From the NCBI GenBank assembly GCA_963281255.1, contig OY725494.1:4849934-4913933 (forward strand): a stretch of 64,000 nt of DNA. The letters are read 5' to 3'. Of the stretch, positions 9,223 to 18,419 are shown piece after piece; position 1 is the first letter of the stretch; every line of letters begins with the position of its first letter. The position numbers were made by a program, and so were the translations under genes. Source of the stretch: Aphrocallistes beatrix (lineage: Eukaryota > Porifera > Hexactinellida > Sceptrulophora > Aphrocallistidae). Below the pieces are notes generated by a model. It worked only from the letters and a program-made list of their open reading frames with translations, ran no database searches and had not been told where the DNA came from.

Positions 9223-10314
9223 CTAATTTAAGGACCAGTTTTGCAAGAGATGAGAATACTTCCTGATAGGGTGTCTAGGAGGGTGAGTGAAGCAGTAAGT
9301 GTGGGATATATCCTCGCAGTAAGAGAGAGGGTTATCGAAGAATTCTTTAATCATTTTTTCATTGGTAAAATTTTTAGGAATGTCTTGAACAACTTCTGTA
9401 ATTACTTTTTTCCACGCCTCCGCTACTTCTTTCCCAATTCTGGGATAACTTCTATGCACTTTGTTAGGAAGATTTACTGGAGTGAACATCACCGCATGTC
9501 CACGAAACATGAATTCAACTTGAACAATCAGGACTCTCTGACTAATTGTCCAGTCTATCCAATCATAAGAAGTTGAATAAGGAAGAAGAGTTGGTACTGC
9601 GTCTCGATGGATTGCATTAAACATCGCATCGAAATGGACAACAGTGAGGTATAGCGGCATTCTATCCCCAATGACTGTGCGATTGGGAGGTAGAGGTTCA
9701 CTCGATTCGATATGTGGAGAACATATCCTTTGATATGATTGGATCGTATCATCAGAGGTGTGGTGATCTCTGTAATTTAGCACTCCCACTGCTGGCTCAT
9801 GGCTAAAGAGGAAATGTTCGAAAGAACGCAATGGTGGAATCAATTTCATTTCAGGAGGTGCATACTTCTCATTATAAGATAGTTTGACATCATCATCCAA
9901 GAGAATATAATAGAGATAGTTAATATTTCTTGATCGTGCTACTTTGTACAGAGTGTTCCTACCTTCATTCAAACTGGTTGCTGTCTTTGAATAGATGTAT
10001 TCCATATGACTCGGAGCTGAATCCAAACACTTTTCTTTATAACTAAAAACTATCACATCACACATGCATTCATCAGGATTACCGAAAGATTCATTTCTCT
10101 TTAACTTTTCCGGAATACATTGTTCGGTCTGTAACAGATAAATAAATAGCTTTTTGGAGGCCAAGTCTTTAGGATAAAAATTTCTTGTGACTAGGTTGTC
10201 ATCATATCGAATTACGTCATCATATTGAAATTTACATACAAGCAAAAATAGGAGAGGCATTATTGTCAAAGCGATGAGGACTTTCCTGATTTTCTGTAAG
10301 TCGATATATTTCAT
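9223..10314 (-). CDS. Golgi-type glycosyltransferase-like protein, copy 2
   Basis: 363 residues, the tandem paralogue of 5585-6679. Signal anchor, DDD triplet, GRNTLYKVAR and YDWIDW motifs are all retained. Differences cluster in the first 35 residues (anchor) and at a few surface positions (YRDHHTSDD instead of YRRHHNSDD; NFTNE gives an extra NFT sequon where copy 1 has KFTNE). The frame is intact. The TATA box at the copy 1 position is degraded to TATATTGAG, so expression may differ from copy 1. Confidence 0.72.
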   Translation of the reverse strand: MKYIDLQKIRKVLIALTIMPLLFLLVCKFQYDDVIRYDDNLVTRNFYPKDLASKKLFIYLLQTEQCIPEKLKRNESFGNPDECMCDVIVFSYKEKCLDSAPSHMEYIYSKTATSLNEGRNTLYKVARSRNINYLYYILLDDDVKLSYNEKYAPPEMKLIPPLRSFEHFLFSHEPAVGVLNYRDHHTSDDTIQSYQRICSPHIESSEPLPPNRTVIGDRMPLYLTVVHFDAMFNAIHRDAVPTLLPYSTSYDWIDWTISQRVLIVQVEFMFRGHAVMFTPVNLPNKVHRSYPRIGKEVAEAWKKVITEVVQDIPKNFTNEKMIKEFFDNPLSYCEDISHTYCFTHPPRHPIRKYSHLLQNWSLN

Positions 10315-10470
10315 TTTGTATTTTTATATTAACCAATAAATTAATTTCTCACCACTACAACTCAAGCTATAGCACTCTCAATATAAGGCCTGTTCCTGAG
10401 ATCAAGTCACGATTTTCTGTACGACTATAATTTGAGTAGAATGATAAATGTGATGTAAACTATACACTAG

Positions 10471-11101
10471 CTACCATACTGTCCATTTGTGCGTTAAGAG
10501 AACTCGATGAAAGAAGCAAAATGGTTATAGCCTAATTTCACTCATAAGCCAAACTCGATGGAGAAATGATGTTACACCATAGAAGCCACTAACTCATAGC
10601 AAAACGTACTTGTACAATACTTTATGTTATACCGTCTGCCACATACTAATTGAGTAATTTCTTTATCGGTATTCTCCCATAATTAGCATCCATTAGAAGT
10701 ACAGAAGCTTACAAATGCATTTACTATATAAATGCATTTATTTAGTGATATACTCTATTAGCTCTACTCAGAAACAAATTTGGCTATCCCACAATCCAAA
10801 TCGAGGGGCTAACGTTAATGTTGATTTTTGGCAAGATGTATACTCCCAGAGTTGGGAAATATATGATGGACTTGCAGGAAGGTAGCTTTTGGTTGTTACT
10901 GGCGTTATTCCTGACCGACTGTCAGATATTCGGACGAAACCCCCTTTCACAAAAATAATATTAAATGACCATATATGGGTTTTAAGCTTCTAGTTGCACT
11001 CAGTTGACCGAGCGGAGTCGAAAGAGGGGTCACTCGATATGTTACTAAATGTTTTGAAAGTGCTATGGTGTCACATTATTGGGTTGCTATTGTGTTGCTA
11101 G
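10471..11101. other. Intergenic up to assembly gap
   Basis: No convincing gene. Sequence abutting the gap on its left (to 11101) is not homologous to the receptor gene on its right, so the palindrome edge lies in or beside the gap. Confidence 0.5.
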
Positions 11102-11301
11102 NNNNNNNNNNNNNNNNNNNNNNNNNNNNNNNNNNNNNNNNNNNNNNNNNNNNNNNNNNNNNNNNNNNNNNNNNNNNNNNNNNNNNNNNNNNNNNNNNNN
11201 NNNNNNNNNNNNNNNNNNNNNNNNNNNNNNNNNNNNNNNNNNNNNNNNNNNNNNNNNNNNNNNNNNNNNNNNNNNNNNNNNNNNNNNNNNNNNNNNNNNN
11301 N
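11102..11301. other. Assembly gap (200 N)
   Basis: A run of 200 unknown bases, a round number typical of a gap of unspecified length. It truncates the left receptor gene at the codon matching position 14466 of the right copy. Confidence 0.98.
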
Positions 11302-12021
11302 TAGCTTGTCTCTGTACTCTGCTGGTGATGACTGTACTCTCGCTATCTCCATCCTTCTCTTCAGCAGTGAGTGGAATCTGTGTGAGTTGATGAGGTAGAC
11401 TGTGTAGTCGATAGTGTGGAAGATTGGGATCACAAAGCCTCCTATTGCGATCGTTTGGTAGTAGGATAGCATTAGGAATAGCACCACGCTTCTTAACAAT
11501 GCTACGACGAACCAAAACCTTACAAGGTTTCCGTATGAGGCGTCCAAGTATGCTCTCCTCAGTCCGATGAGTAGCAGCGAGACTGTTGGCTGTAGCAGAG
11601 GTGTGATGGATATGTTCAAGAACGACGGGAGATAGGCTAACAGCTCGATGGGAAACATTTTCAGTTGGTAGTCTATCTTCACGTTAATGCGGCAGGAATC
11701 TATCAGTGGAATCGGTTCGTGGTCGTAAATAGGCATATATCCTAGAATGAACCCAGAAAACATTGAGCACAAATTTGCATAGAATTCAATCATCAGTATC
11801 ACGCATATGAATTTCAGAACCAATATTCGAATATTGCGATCCTTTTTCCTTTCGAAACTTTCTTCTTGAAGGTTCCTACCATGAAACATCTTTTTCAGAA
11901 TATGTACATAATATGCAACGATGAATATCGTTAGTATTATAAATGGAATGTTACTGAACAACGAAATCTTCGTTATTAAAGTAATAGCTGAGACCGTCAG
12001 GGTTCGATTTTCCAAATTCAT
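11302..12021 (-). CDS. Receptor-like multi-pass membrane protein, left copy (partial)
   Basis: The N-terminal 240 residues of the protein encoded in full at 13746-14858; the rest falls in the gap. Start ATG at 12021 follows a TATATAAAAG box. N-glycosylation sequon NRT is at residue 5. Hydrophobic helices are near residues 25-43, 68-96, 128-160 and 173-205. Compared with the right copy, almost all differences are in residues 8-20 (N-terminal tail) and about 99-125 (loop between helices 2 and 3). The last ~100 codons before the gap are nearly identical at DNA level. It is divergently oriented to its partner across a palindrome. The likely role is a surface receptor, by topology only; no known GPCR motif (DRY, NPxxY) is visible. 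Confidence 0.65.
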
Positions 12022-12091
12022 TCTACTTTCTTATTTAAATCGAGCAATTATGTTGATAATATACTTAACTCATAATTATGATTGTCTCCAG

Positions 12092-12101
12092 CTTTTATAT
12101 A
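12092..12101 (-). promoter_or_regulatory. TATA box, left receptor gene
   Basis: Minus strand TATATAAAAG lies about 71 bases upstream of the ATG at 12021. It is identical and equally spaced in the right copy. Confidence 0.6.
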
Positions 12102-12508
12102 ACTTTGAGTGTATGTTATGGTTTACTACCCTGGGTTTTTGCCGATTATTTACTGTTATTACATAATGCAGAATCTATTACAAATTTGAAAAGGCGAAAT
12201 AAAATTATTGACTAAATTAACCTCATTATTGTGTCTGTATATATTCCCCTGTCAGTTTATCCAATGGTTCATAATTGAATTTATAGTCACTCTTCTTTCT
12301 TTGTTTGCTTACGCACGCAAGAATAACTTCACATTAAAACCTATGGTAATATCTAACTTATCAGACTACGACATATATTCGTCTTAATCTAGTCCAGTAG
12401 ATTTATCCCGAATTAAAGTAGGCTCTTTGTTGGGCGGGAAAGCTTTATAAATAGGAGGTATTTTCTATTAATAGAATAGAACCCAATACTTTTCGGGTTT
12501 AAAGTAAA

Positions 12509-12600
12509 CAAGCGCGCTTCGCATTCCTGCGTAGCGCGGCGAATACTTCGTGTTCGTAGAGGCGCCCTATGGACGTCTAGCATTGACTAGGTTCATAAAT
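12509..12600 (-). mobile_element. Helitron-like 3' end, diverged, left arm
   Basis: Terminus GCGCGCTTG followed by T, with a variant hairpin (GAATACTTCGTGTTCG stem replacing GGACAC..GTGTCC). It faces the palindrome centre. The mirror copy ends at 13241. Confidence 0.5.
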
Positions 12601-12931
12601 CATGAATGCAAGGTTTAGTTCAAAGTAAAAGAAAGGAAATGATGACATAATCTCCCATGATGAGTAAGTACTTTTTACCAAAATGGAATAATGCAGAGAC
12701 TGATATTATGATGTGTGTGTATGTGTGTCTATTTTATTAAGCACCTGAGGTAATTCACTAATGATAACTCAGCATTAAGCTATTACGTCATCATAACGCA
12801 TCTATAATCAAACTAATTAACTAATACGCTTATAACTGAGATATATGAATGCTCAACCACTAAAATAGACACACACACATCATAATATTAGTCTCTGCAT
12901 TATTCCATTTTGGTAAAAAGTACTTACTCAT

Positions 12932-13082
12932 GGTAATGCGGAAATGGTTCGACTTTTTGAAAAAGGAAATAGTTCGAATTGCGGATTTAGGGAATAGTTC
13001 GACTTATTATCATTAGGATTAATGGTGGGGTTTTTTTCGAACTATTTCCTTTTTTTGGAAAGTCGAACTATTCCACCATACC
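12932..13082. mobile_element. GGTA..TACC hAT-like MITE, copy 1
   Basis: Ends GGTAATGCGGAAATGG / CCACCATACC with inner repeats of GGAAATAGTTCGAC. It is flanked by 8-bp duplications TTACTCAT (12924-12931, 13083-13090). The opposite palindrome arm has the empty site with a single TTACTCAT, which proves the boundaries. The 8-bp duplication suggests hAT-type. Confidence 0.85.
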
Positions 13083-13149
13083 TTACTCATCATGGGAGAC
13101 GATGTCATCATTTCCTTTCTTTTACTTTGAACTAAACCTTGCATTCATG

Positions 13150-13241
13150 ATTTATGAACCTAGTCAATGCTAGACGCCCATAGGGCGCCTCTACGAACAC
13201 GAAGGATTCGCCGCGCTACGCAAGAATGCGAAGCGCGCTTG
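13150..13241 (+). mobile_element. Helitron-like 3' end, right arm
   Basis: Mirror of the left-arm copy, ending GCGCGCTTG at 13241 followed by T. Confidence 0.5.
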
Positions 13242-13665
13242 TTTACTTTAAACCCGAAAAGTATTGGGTTCTATTCTATTAATAGAAAATACCTCCTATT
13301 TATAAAGCTTTCCTGCCCAACAAAGAGCCTACTTTAATTCGGGATAAATCTACTGGACTAGATTAAGACGAATATATGTCGTAGTCTGATAAGTTAGATA
13401 TTACCATAGGTTTTAATGTGAAGTTATTCTTGCGTGCGTAAGCAAACAAAGAAAGAAGAGTGACTATAAATTCAATTATGAACCATTGGATAAACTGACA
13501 GGAGAATATATACAGACACAATAATGAGGTTAATTTAGTCAATAATTTTATTTCGCCTTTTCAAATTTGTAATAGTATAAGATTCTGCATTATGTAATAA
13601 CACAGTAAATAATCGGCAAAAACCCAGGGTGATATTCCCTTGTAAACCATAACATACACTCAAAC

Positions 13666-13675
13666 TATATAAAAG
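13666..13675 (+). promoter_or_regulatory. TATA box, right receptor gene
   Basis: TATATAAAAG lies about 71 bases upstream of the ATG at 13746. Confidence 0.6.
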
Positions 13676-13745
13676 CTGGAGACAATCATAATTATGAGTT
13701 AAGTATATTATCAACATAATTGCTCGATTTAAATAAGAAAGTAGA

Positions 13746-14858
13746 ATGAATTTGGAAAATCGAACCAAAACGAACTCAACTGCTACTGATAAGTTATCTA
13801 AGATTTCGTTATATAGCAACATTCCATTCATAATACTAACGATATTCATCGTTGCATATTATGTACATATTCTAAAAAAGATGTTTCAGGGTAGGAACCT
13901 TCAAGAAGAAAATTTCGAAAGGAAAAAGGATCGCAATATTCGAATATTGGTTCTGAAATTCATATGCGTGATACTGATGATTGAATTCTATGCAAATTTA
14001 TGTTCAATGCTTTCTGGATTCATTCTAGGATATATGCCAAGGTACGGCCTCAAATCAATTCCATCAATAGATTCATGCCGCATTAACGTGCGTTTGGATC
14101 TCCGAATGAATGAATTTCCTCTGGCATTACTAGCCTATCTCCCATCGTTCTTGAACATATCCATCACACCTCTGTTACAGCCAACAGTCTCGCTGCTACT
14201 CATCTCACTGAGGAGAGCATACTTGGACGCCTCATACGGAAACCTTGTAAGGTTTTGGTTCGTCGTAGCATTGTTAAGAAGCGTGGTGCTATTCCTAATG
14301 CTATCATACTACCAAACGATCGCAATAGGAGGCTTTGTGATCCCAATCTTCCACACTATCGACTACACAGTCTACCTCATCAACTCACACAGATTCCACT
14401 CACTGCTGAAGAGAAGGATGGAGATAGCGAGAGTACAGTCATCACCAGCAGAGTACAGAGACAAGCTACTCGTCTTCAACCAATACAAAATCACCTCTGC
14501 ATACACAACTCTAACTTTCCTCATCTTCACTCTAAAATACAGTCTCTATGGAATTCAAGAATCAATCCATGGTTCAATGAGACTGTTCTGCTTCATGCAT
14601 TCCATTACGTTAGGATATTCACCCTTGATTTTCTACAATTCCAACATCCTTGGTTTCCTGAACAGAATAAATTTCTATCTATTATCTATAGCGTATTATC
14701 TCGACTACGGATATCAAATACTGATTTCAGTGGCATACTTGGGCGTTTGTGCTGCGATTGGGATTCGTTTGTACAGAAAAATGAAGAAATTCAAACGAAT
14801 AAATCTCTCAATTCGTCCATTAGTAGAGAGATATCACAGAACTCTTTATTGGCGATGA
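13746..14858 (+). CDS. Receptor-like multi-pass membrane protein, right copy
   Basis: A 370-residue intronless protein with about seven or eight hydrophobic segments: residues ~24-43, 68-96, 128-160, 173-207, 262-285, 288-310 and 335-356, with a Lys/Arg-rich tail (RLYRKMKKFKR). Sequons NRT and NST lie in the short N-terminus, which suits an N-out topology. The inward loops are basic (FERKKDRNIR; LLKRRMEIARVQ). With N-out, the segments that differ from the left copy (residues 8-20 and 99-125) would be extracellular. The size and topology fit a seven-helix receptor, but I see no class A DRY or NPxxY motif, so it may be an uncharacterised GPCR-like or other transporter/receptor family. The start is chosen at the first ATG after the TATA box. 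The reading frame is intact. Confidence 0.7.
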   Translation: MNLENRTKTNSTATDKLSKISLYSNIPFIILTIFIVAYYVHILKKMFQGRNLQEENFERKKDRNIRILVLKFICVILMIEFYANLCSMLSGFILGYMPRYGLKSIPSIDSCRINVRLDLRMNEFPLALLAYLPSFLNISITPLLQPTVSLLLISLRRAYLDASYGNLVRFWFVVALLRSVVLFLMLSYYQTIAIGGFVIPIFHTIDYTVYLINSHRFHSLLKRRMEIARVQSSPAEYRDKLLVFNQYKITSAYTTLTFLIFTLKYSLYGIQESIHGSMRLFCFMHSITLGYSPLIFYNSNILGFLNRINFYLLSIAYYLDYGYQILISVAYLGVCAAIGIRLYRKMKKFKRINLSIRPLVERYHRTLYWR

Positions 14859-14929
14859 AAATTGCTAATGTGTGCTGATAAATACAGTATTTGGTATGGC
14901 TTAAAAGTGTAGAACTAGAAATAGTATTA

Positions 14930-15053
14930 CAGTGGATGCCGGTTATAAGAACACCGTTGGGAACTGCACATAATGTTTTATAACCGGCATAAATTACATG
15001 GGGTATATGTCAACCGTTTTCTAGTAGAATGTTCTTATATCCGGCATCTATTG
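14930..15053. mobile_element. pogo/Tigger-like MITE (CAGTGGATGCCGG family)
   Basis: Inverted ends CAGTGGATGCCGGTTATAAG and CTTATATCCGGCATCTATTG. A second, interrupted copy lies at 51777-51850. The CAGT... ends are typical of pogo-group Tc1/mariner elements. Confidence 0.6.
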
Positions 15054-15716
15054 TTCTACTATTGACAGGCATAATAACCTCAATTTGTATTACTCAAAAG
15101 TGTGAATTATTTTTAGTGTGCTTCCTATACTTTTATATTGGGTCTATGCTTCAAGATAGCATTGAATGTGGGATACTAAAATGAGTGTGGCGTCCGTTCG
15201 GCCGTAATCTCTATCTGAACGAGAAATTAAAAGATAAAGATTTGAAATTTCCTACATTGCCCATTTCTAAGCGGATAGAACCGGATCTATAATTAGAAAT
15301 AAATAATCCAGTCCGTGTCTTAATGATAATAATGACTCAATGGGCCAAATGGAACATACTAAGTAGATAGGTTTGATTTGCTTTAATTGATATAGGAATT
15401 TGATTACAAATTTGAAAAAATTCGAAAACTAAGATAATTCCCTAAATCAAATTTGTAGAAAATGATACTAAAAATAACTTGTTGTAAAAAAGGAATCAAC
15501 AAAAAATGTTTTATAATTGCTTTCAAGGGGAATATTGATAACCTAAAATTATCCACATTAGGGCAAAGGTCCTCTATAAAGTTCAATCATTCCAAAGTAT
15601 CACTTCAGTAGTCTTGAAGTATTTGAGATAAAAACAAACTCAGATTTCAAAGTTCCAGTCTTTGAATCATGACTATAATTAGGTATAATTCAACAGTAGA
15701 TTAGTAATGTACTCAC
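15054..15716. other. Region after exon 4 of Pro/Gly-rich gene
   Basis: I searched the minus strand for a C-terminal exon continuing the Pro/Gly-rich gene and found none. The rest is AT-rich sequence without recognisable features. Confidence 0.4.
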
Positions 15717-15785
15717 TGGGACTGTTACTTTCTCTCCAGGGGTGAACCTAGCTCCCGCTTCAAACTTTCCGACAGGCACTGCTGG
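15717..15785 (-). CDS. Pro/Gly-rich gene, exon 4
   Basis: Phase-0 exon between acceptor ..TTAG and donor GTGAGT. It encodes PAVPVGKFEAGARFTPGEKV then TVP. The segment FEAGARF resembles YDAGARF just before the Pro-rich C-terminal part of DAZAP2. Further exons must exist because the donor is strong, but none was located. Confidence 0.55.
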
Positions 15786-15954
15786 CTAAATGAATGGATA
15801 TTATAATATTTCTAAGTATAGAATGAACCACTAAGTAACTGAGATGTTTCAAGGGCAAATCACGACGTAGGGGGTCAAAAGTGAAACATTGCAAAAGGCC
15901 CATTTCGGACGGGAATGAGGTTCAAATTTATAGTTTTCCACTAAAACCCACCAC

Positions 15955-16050
15955 AAATTTTGTCAAAATTGAATCAAAGTTTCAAACTAAATGGGCACTT
16001 ACCTAAATGCCCATTTAGTTTGAAACTTTGATTCAATTTTGACAAAATTT
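15955..16050. repeat. Perfect 43-bp inverted repeat (foldback) in intron
   Basis: Two perfectly complementary 43-bp arms (starting AAATTTTGTCAAAATTGAAT) are separated by 10 bases (CTTACCTAAA). It sits in intron 3 of the Pro/Gly-rich gene. It is likely a young foldback MITE. Confidence 0.85.
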
Positions 16051-16350
16051 CCAACTATTCAAAAGGTATTCATTAGATCAAAACATCCCCGCTCGATTAT
16101 AACGAATACTCTTTAGTTATGCTGACAGTCTGACACCAAGGATTCGAAGGTGCAAAGTTATTGGACCAAGTGGGCATTTTAGGTAAAAAAGCTTCCAAAG
16201 GGTGTTTGAGGGCTTTTGGTACAAAACTATAAAGTTTAGCCTCTAAGGTTAAGACATTTTATTATAGGCCAGGGGAGTGACAAATAAGAGTGGAGGTAAA
16301 CCCCAAGTCACCTACTAGAAGTTTTCTTATTTTGAGATAGAGATTGGATA

Positions 16351-16519
16351 CAGTCGACTCCGCTTAATAGGGTCACTGTTTAATCGGGTCACTTTTGGCA
16401 GGACCGGAATAGCTCTCGCACATAGAAGCTAATACAAAATATTTTCGGTTAATAGGGTTCTCCGCTTAATCGGGCAAAATGTCCTCTGACCGAGGTTCCC
16501 TATTAAGCGGAGTCGACTG
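16351..16519. mobile_element. pogo/Tigger-like MITE (CAGTCGACTCCGC family)
   Basis: Inverted ends CAGTCGACTCCGCTTAATAG / AAGCGGAGTCGACTG flanked by TA on both sides. Interior CACATAGAAGCTAATAC is shared with the other copies in the window. Non-autonomous. Confidence 0.8.
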
Positions 16520-16584
16520 TATTTAAAATGTCCAATCAGCTGGTATTTTAAGAATATAAGAATACAGCTGTAGGAAATGCATAC

Positions 16585-16671
16585 CTGGTATCCAACTGGG
16601 TATCCAGGAGCAGGTGGAGGCGCTTGGACAGTTGAAGGGTGCTGTCCGGGGGGAGCGTAAGGAGGAGGGGC
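16585..16671 (-). CDS. Pro/Gly-rich gene, exon 3
   Basis: 87 bp, phase 0-0, between acceptor TTCTTAG and donor GTATGC. It encodes APPPYAPPGQHPSTV ... PPPAPGYPVGYQ. A Pro/Tyr/Gly-rich composition is kept across exons. Confidence 0.65.
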
Positions 16672-16807
16672 CTAAGAAAGTTCATAAATAAAACAAACAA
16701 ACAAACAAACAAATAAAACAAACAAATAGAGTAGCTTAGTCCATTAAAAAGTCAGTTCCTATTGATGGCTCGAAGCTAAATTGGTGATGAAGTGAAAACC
16801 AATTACA

Positions 16808-16945
16808 GTCAGGGGTTAATATGAACTAACCTCCTGGTCCCAATTTCATTTCTTAGATAGGATTTGTATTGAATCAAGTTCACTTAATATGAAGTATCTC
16901 TATTATGAACTTTTTTTTGGTCCCCTGGGGGTTCACTTTTAAAAC
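16808..16945. mobile_element. pogo-like MITE fragment (CAGTCAGGG family)
   Basis: Begins CAGTCAGGGGTTAATATGAA and contains segments shared, in inverted arrangement, with the fuller copy at 18420-18992. It lies in intron 2-3 of the Pro/Gly-rich gene. Confidence 0.5.
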
Positions 16946-17074
16946 CATATTTTCATGATATCTAAAAAATACCGAGATTCAAAACTTCAGATCGAAAGAT
17001 CATAATGCCACCACAATAGTTATTTACACTTCAGAGCTATATTGTGGCAGATGGTGGCTGAGGGTTCTACTCAC

Positions 17075-17163
17075 CGCACCTCCTTGTTGAGGGTACGCGC
17101 CCGCTTGCGGAGGAGCCTGGGTTGGGTAGCCAGGGTTGGTCTGTCTTGGGTAGCTTGAGCCTC
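17075..17163 (-). CDS. Pro/Gly-rich gene, exon 2
   Basis: 89 bp between acceptor CTGTAG and donor GTGAGT. It starts in phase 1 and ends in phase 0. It encodes GGSSYPRQTNPGYP then TQAPPQAGAYPQQGGA, a PGYP/PPQ-rich segment. Confidence 0.7.
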
Positions 17164-17224
17164 CTACAGAAGAAAGGGACACATCAAAGTGCCAATTCCC
17201 TAGGAAAGGGAGTGACGAACTCAC

Positions 17225-17273
17225 CCGCTGTGGAGGGACTTGGATTCTTCTTCTTTTTGCCAAAGAGACTCAT
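17225..17273 (-). CDS. Pro/Gly-rich (possibly DAZAP2-like) gene, exon 1
   Basis: ATG at 17273 encodes MSLFGKKKKNPSPSTA plus one base, then donor GTGAGT. Joined to exons 2-4 it gives a basic N-terminus followed by about 80 residues rich in Pro, Gly, Tyr and Gln, and the block FEAGARFTPG. DAZAP2-type adaptors have a Pro/Tyr-rich N-terminal half and YDAGARF in the middle, so a DAZAP2-like identity is plausible but not shown. The conserved C-terminal exon of that family was not found in the remaining sequence. All four splice junctions keep frame, which is the main evidence that this is a real gene. Confidence 0.6.
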
Positions 17274-18419
17274 TTCTCAGCTAAGCAGTGAGAATGAAGC
17301 AAGATTAATGCATTGTACTTCTATTAAATGGACTCATAGCCTCTCTCCTGAACTCTCCCAGGCCTCTAGCCCTAGGCTCATTGGTCCAGAACTCCTGCCT
17401 CGAGTGGCAAAGTCTTGGGAACATCTGGCCCTAGGTTCACAAGTTCGGGGAGACACCAAGGGCGGACTCAGGGGGGGGGGGGGGGCATCCGGGGCATTTG
17501 TCCCGAGTTTGATTCTGCGGCCCCGGATTTCATTGGACCGACCTAAGCCAAATCATATTAATGGCTCCGTCTCGCCCTGGACTTGAAAAATTCCGGCGAC
17601 CCCCCTGGGGACACCTACCACTACGCCATCGGGATCATAATGGAAAACCATCTAATCAAATTGTGAAGAACAACCAGGACCTAAATTGACTATACTCAAT
17701 TAAATAGTCAAAGTTTGAACTAGAGAAGTTTATGTACTTAGTATTTGGATAGAGGGATAGAGAAAACTTAATTTGTCCAAATTTGGTGCAATTTGTCCAA
17801 TCGAATTTCCAGGAACGAGAAGCTGAACACGGTTATGTACGTACAGATGGACGATACAGCTGTTCAGGCCATAAGGGCATTCCTGCCATCCTTTGCTGGC
17901 AGTAATAAGTGTTAGGGTGATAGCCGTGGGACGCCCATATGTCCATCTACTCGTTGCTGACCAATGAAATCGCAGGGTTTTGATATTTAGCTGAAGTCGA
18001 ATATAATTGGTTGATAGGGCTTAGGCTTAGCTGGTCCATAAGAATAATTCATAATAGACGTGAAATATGATTGGTTAATTAAGAACATATCAACGGTTAA
18101 TTACTACAGATATTGGATATCTTGATAATTTGACCAAAAATTATGTCCCCGGCACTATCACTATATCCAATATCTACGATACGTATTTGATATTCCACTA
18201 TGTAGACTTCAAATTTCATATTTAGAAAGCTCTAAAATGAGTTTTTCGCCCCTAATTATTAGGATAATTAAGTTTATACCCTTCGAGTCATCTAATGGAG
18301 CTACAGTGTCGGCCATTTTTTTCTTCTAAGTATGTAGTTCCTATTGGATATTAATCGTAACTTGGTATAACCACCATGAACGCATCCATAGTAAATCTCC
18401 CATGATCTTATTTGAAATA
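17274..18419. other. Intergenic
   Basis: Upstream of the Pro/Gly-rich gene. It holds a run of about 16 G near 17470, a moderately GC-rich stretch 17380-17640 that is probably another repeat, then AT-rich sequence. No gene is supported. Confidence 0.4.

Larger units (their letters stand above)
7946..10470. repeat. Tandem duplication, copy 2
   Basis: Second copy of 4310-6851. Differences include a 15-18 bp deletion upstream of the glycosyltransferase-like gene (near 10400), a changed TATA box, a 3-base shorter signal anchor and scattered substitutions. Confidence 0.9.
11302..12742. repeat. Palindrome, left arm
   Basis: Inverted repeat of 12863-14466. The arm holds the left receptor gene, its promoter and a Helitron-like 3' end (terminus at 12509). 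The non-coding part of the two arms differs at only a few positions. Confidence 0.9.
12863..14466. repeat. Palindrome, right arm
   Basis: Mirror of 11302-12742, longer by one inserted 151-bp MITE and its target duplication (12932-13090). The spacer between arms is about 120 bp (12743-12862). Confidence 0.9.

Noticed and set aside
14255-14878. 207-codon frame inside the right receptor gene
   Set aside because: Overlaps the receptor gene in another frame, has Arg-rich composition and no hydrophobic or domain pattern.
15955-16050. microRNA precursor
   Set aside because: Perfect 43-bp pairing without bulges is more like a foldback transposon than an animal miRNA hairpin.
17024-17263. 79-codon Pro-rich open frame as a standalone gene
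   Set aside because: It is exon 2 of the spliced Pro/Gly-rich gene read through into introns on both sides.
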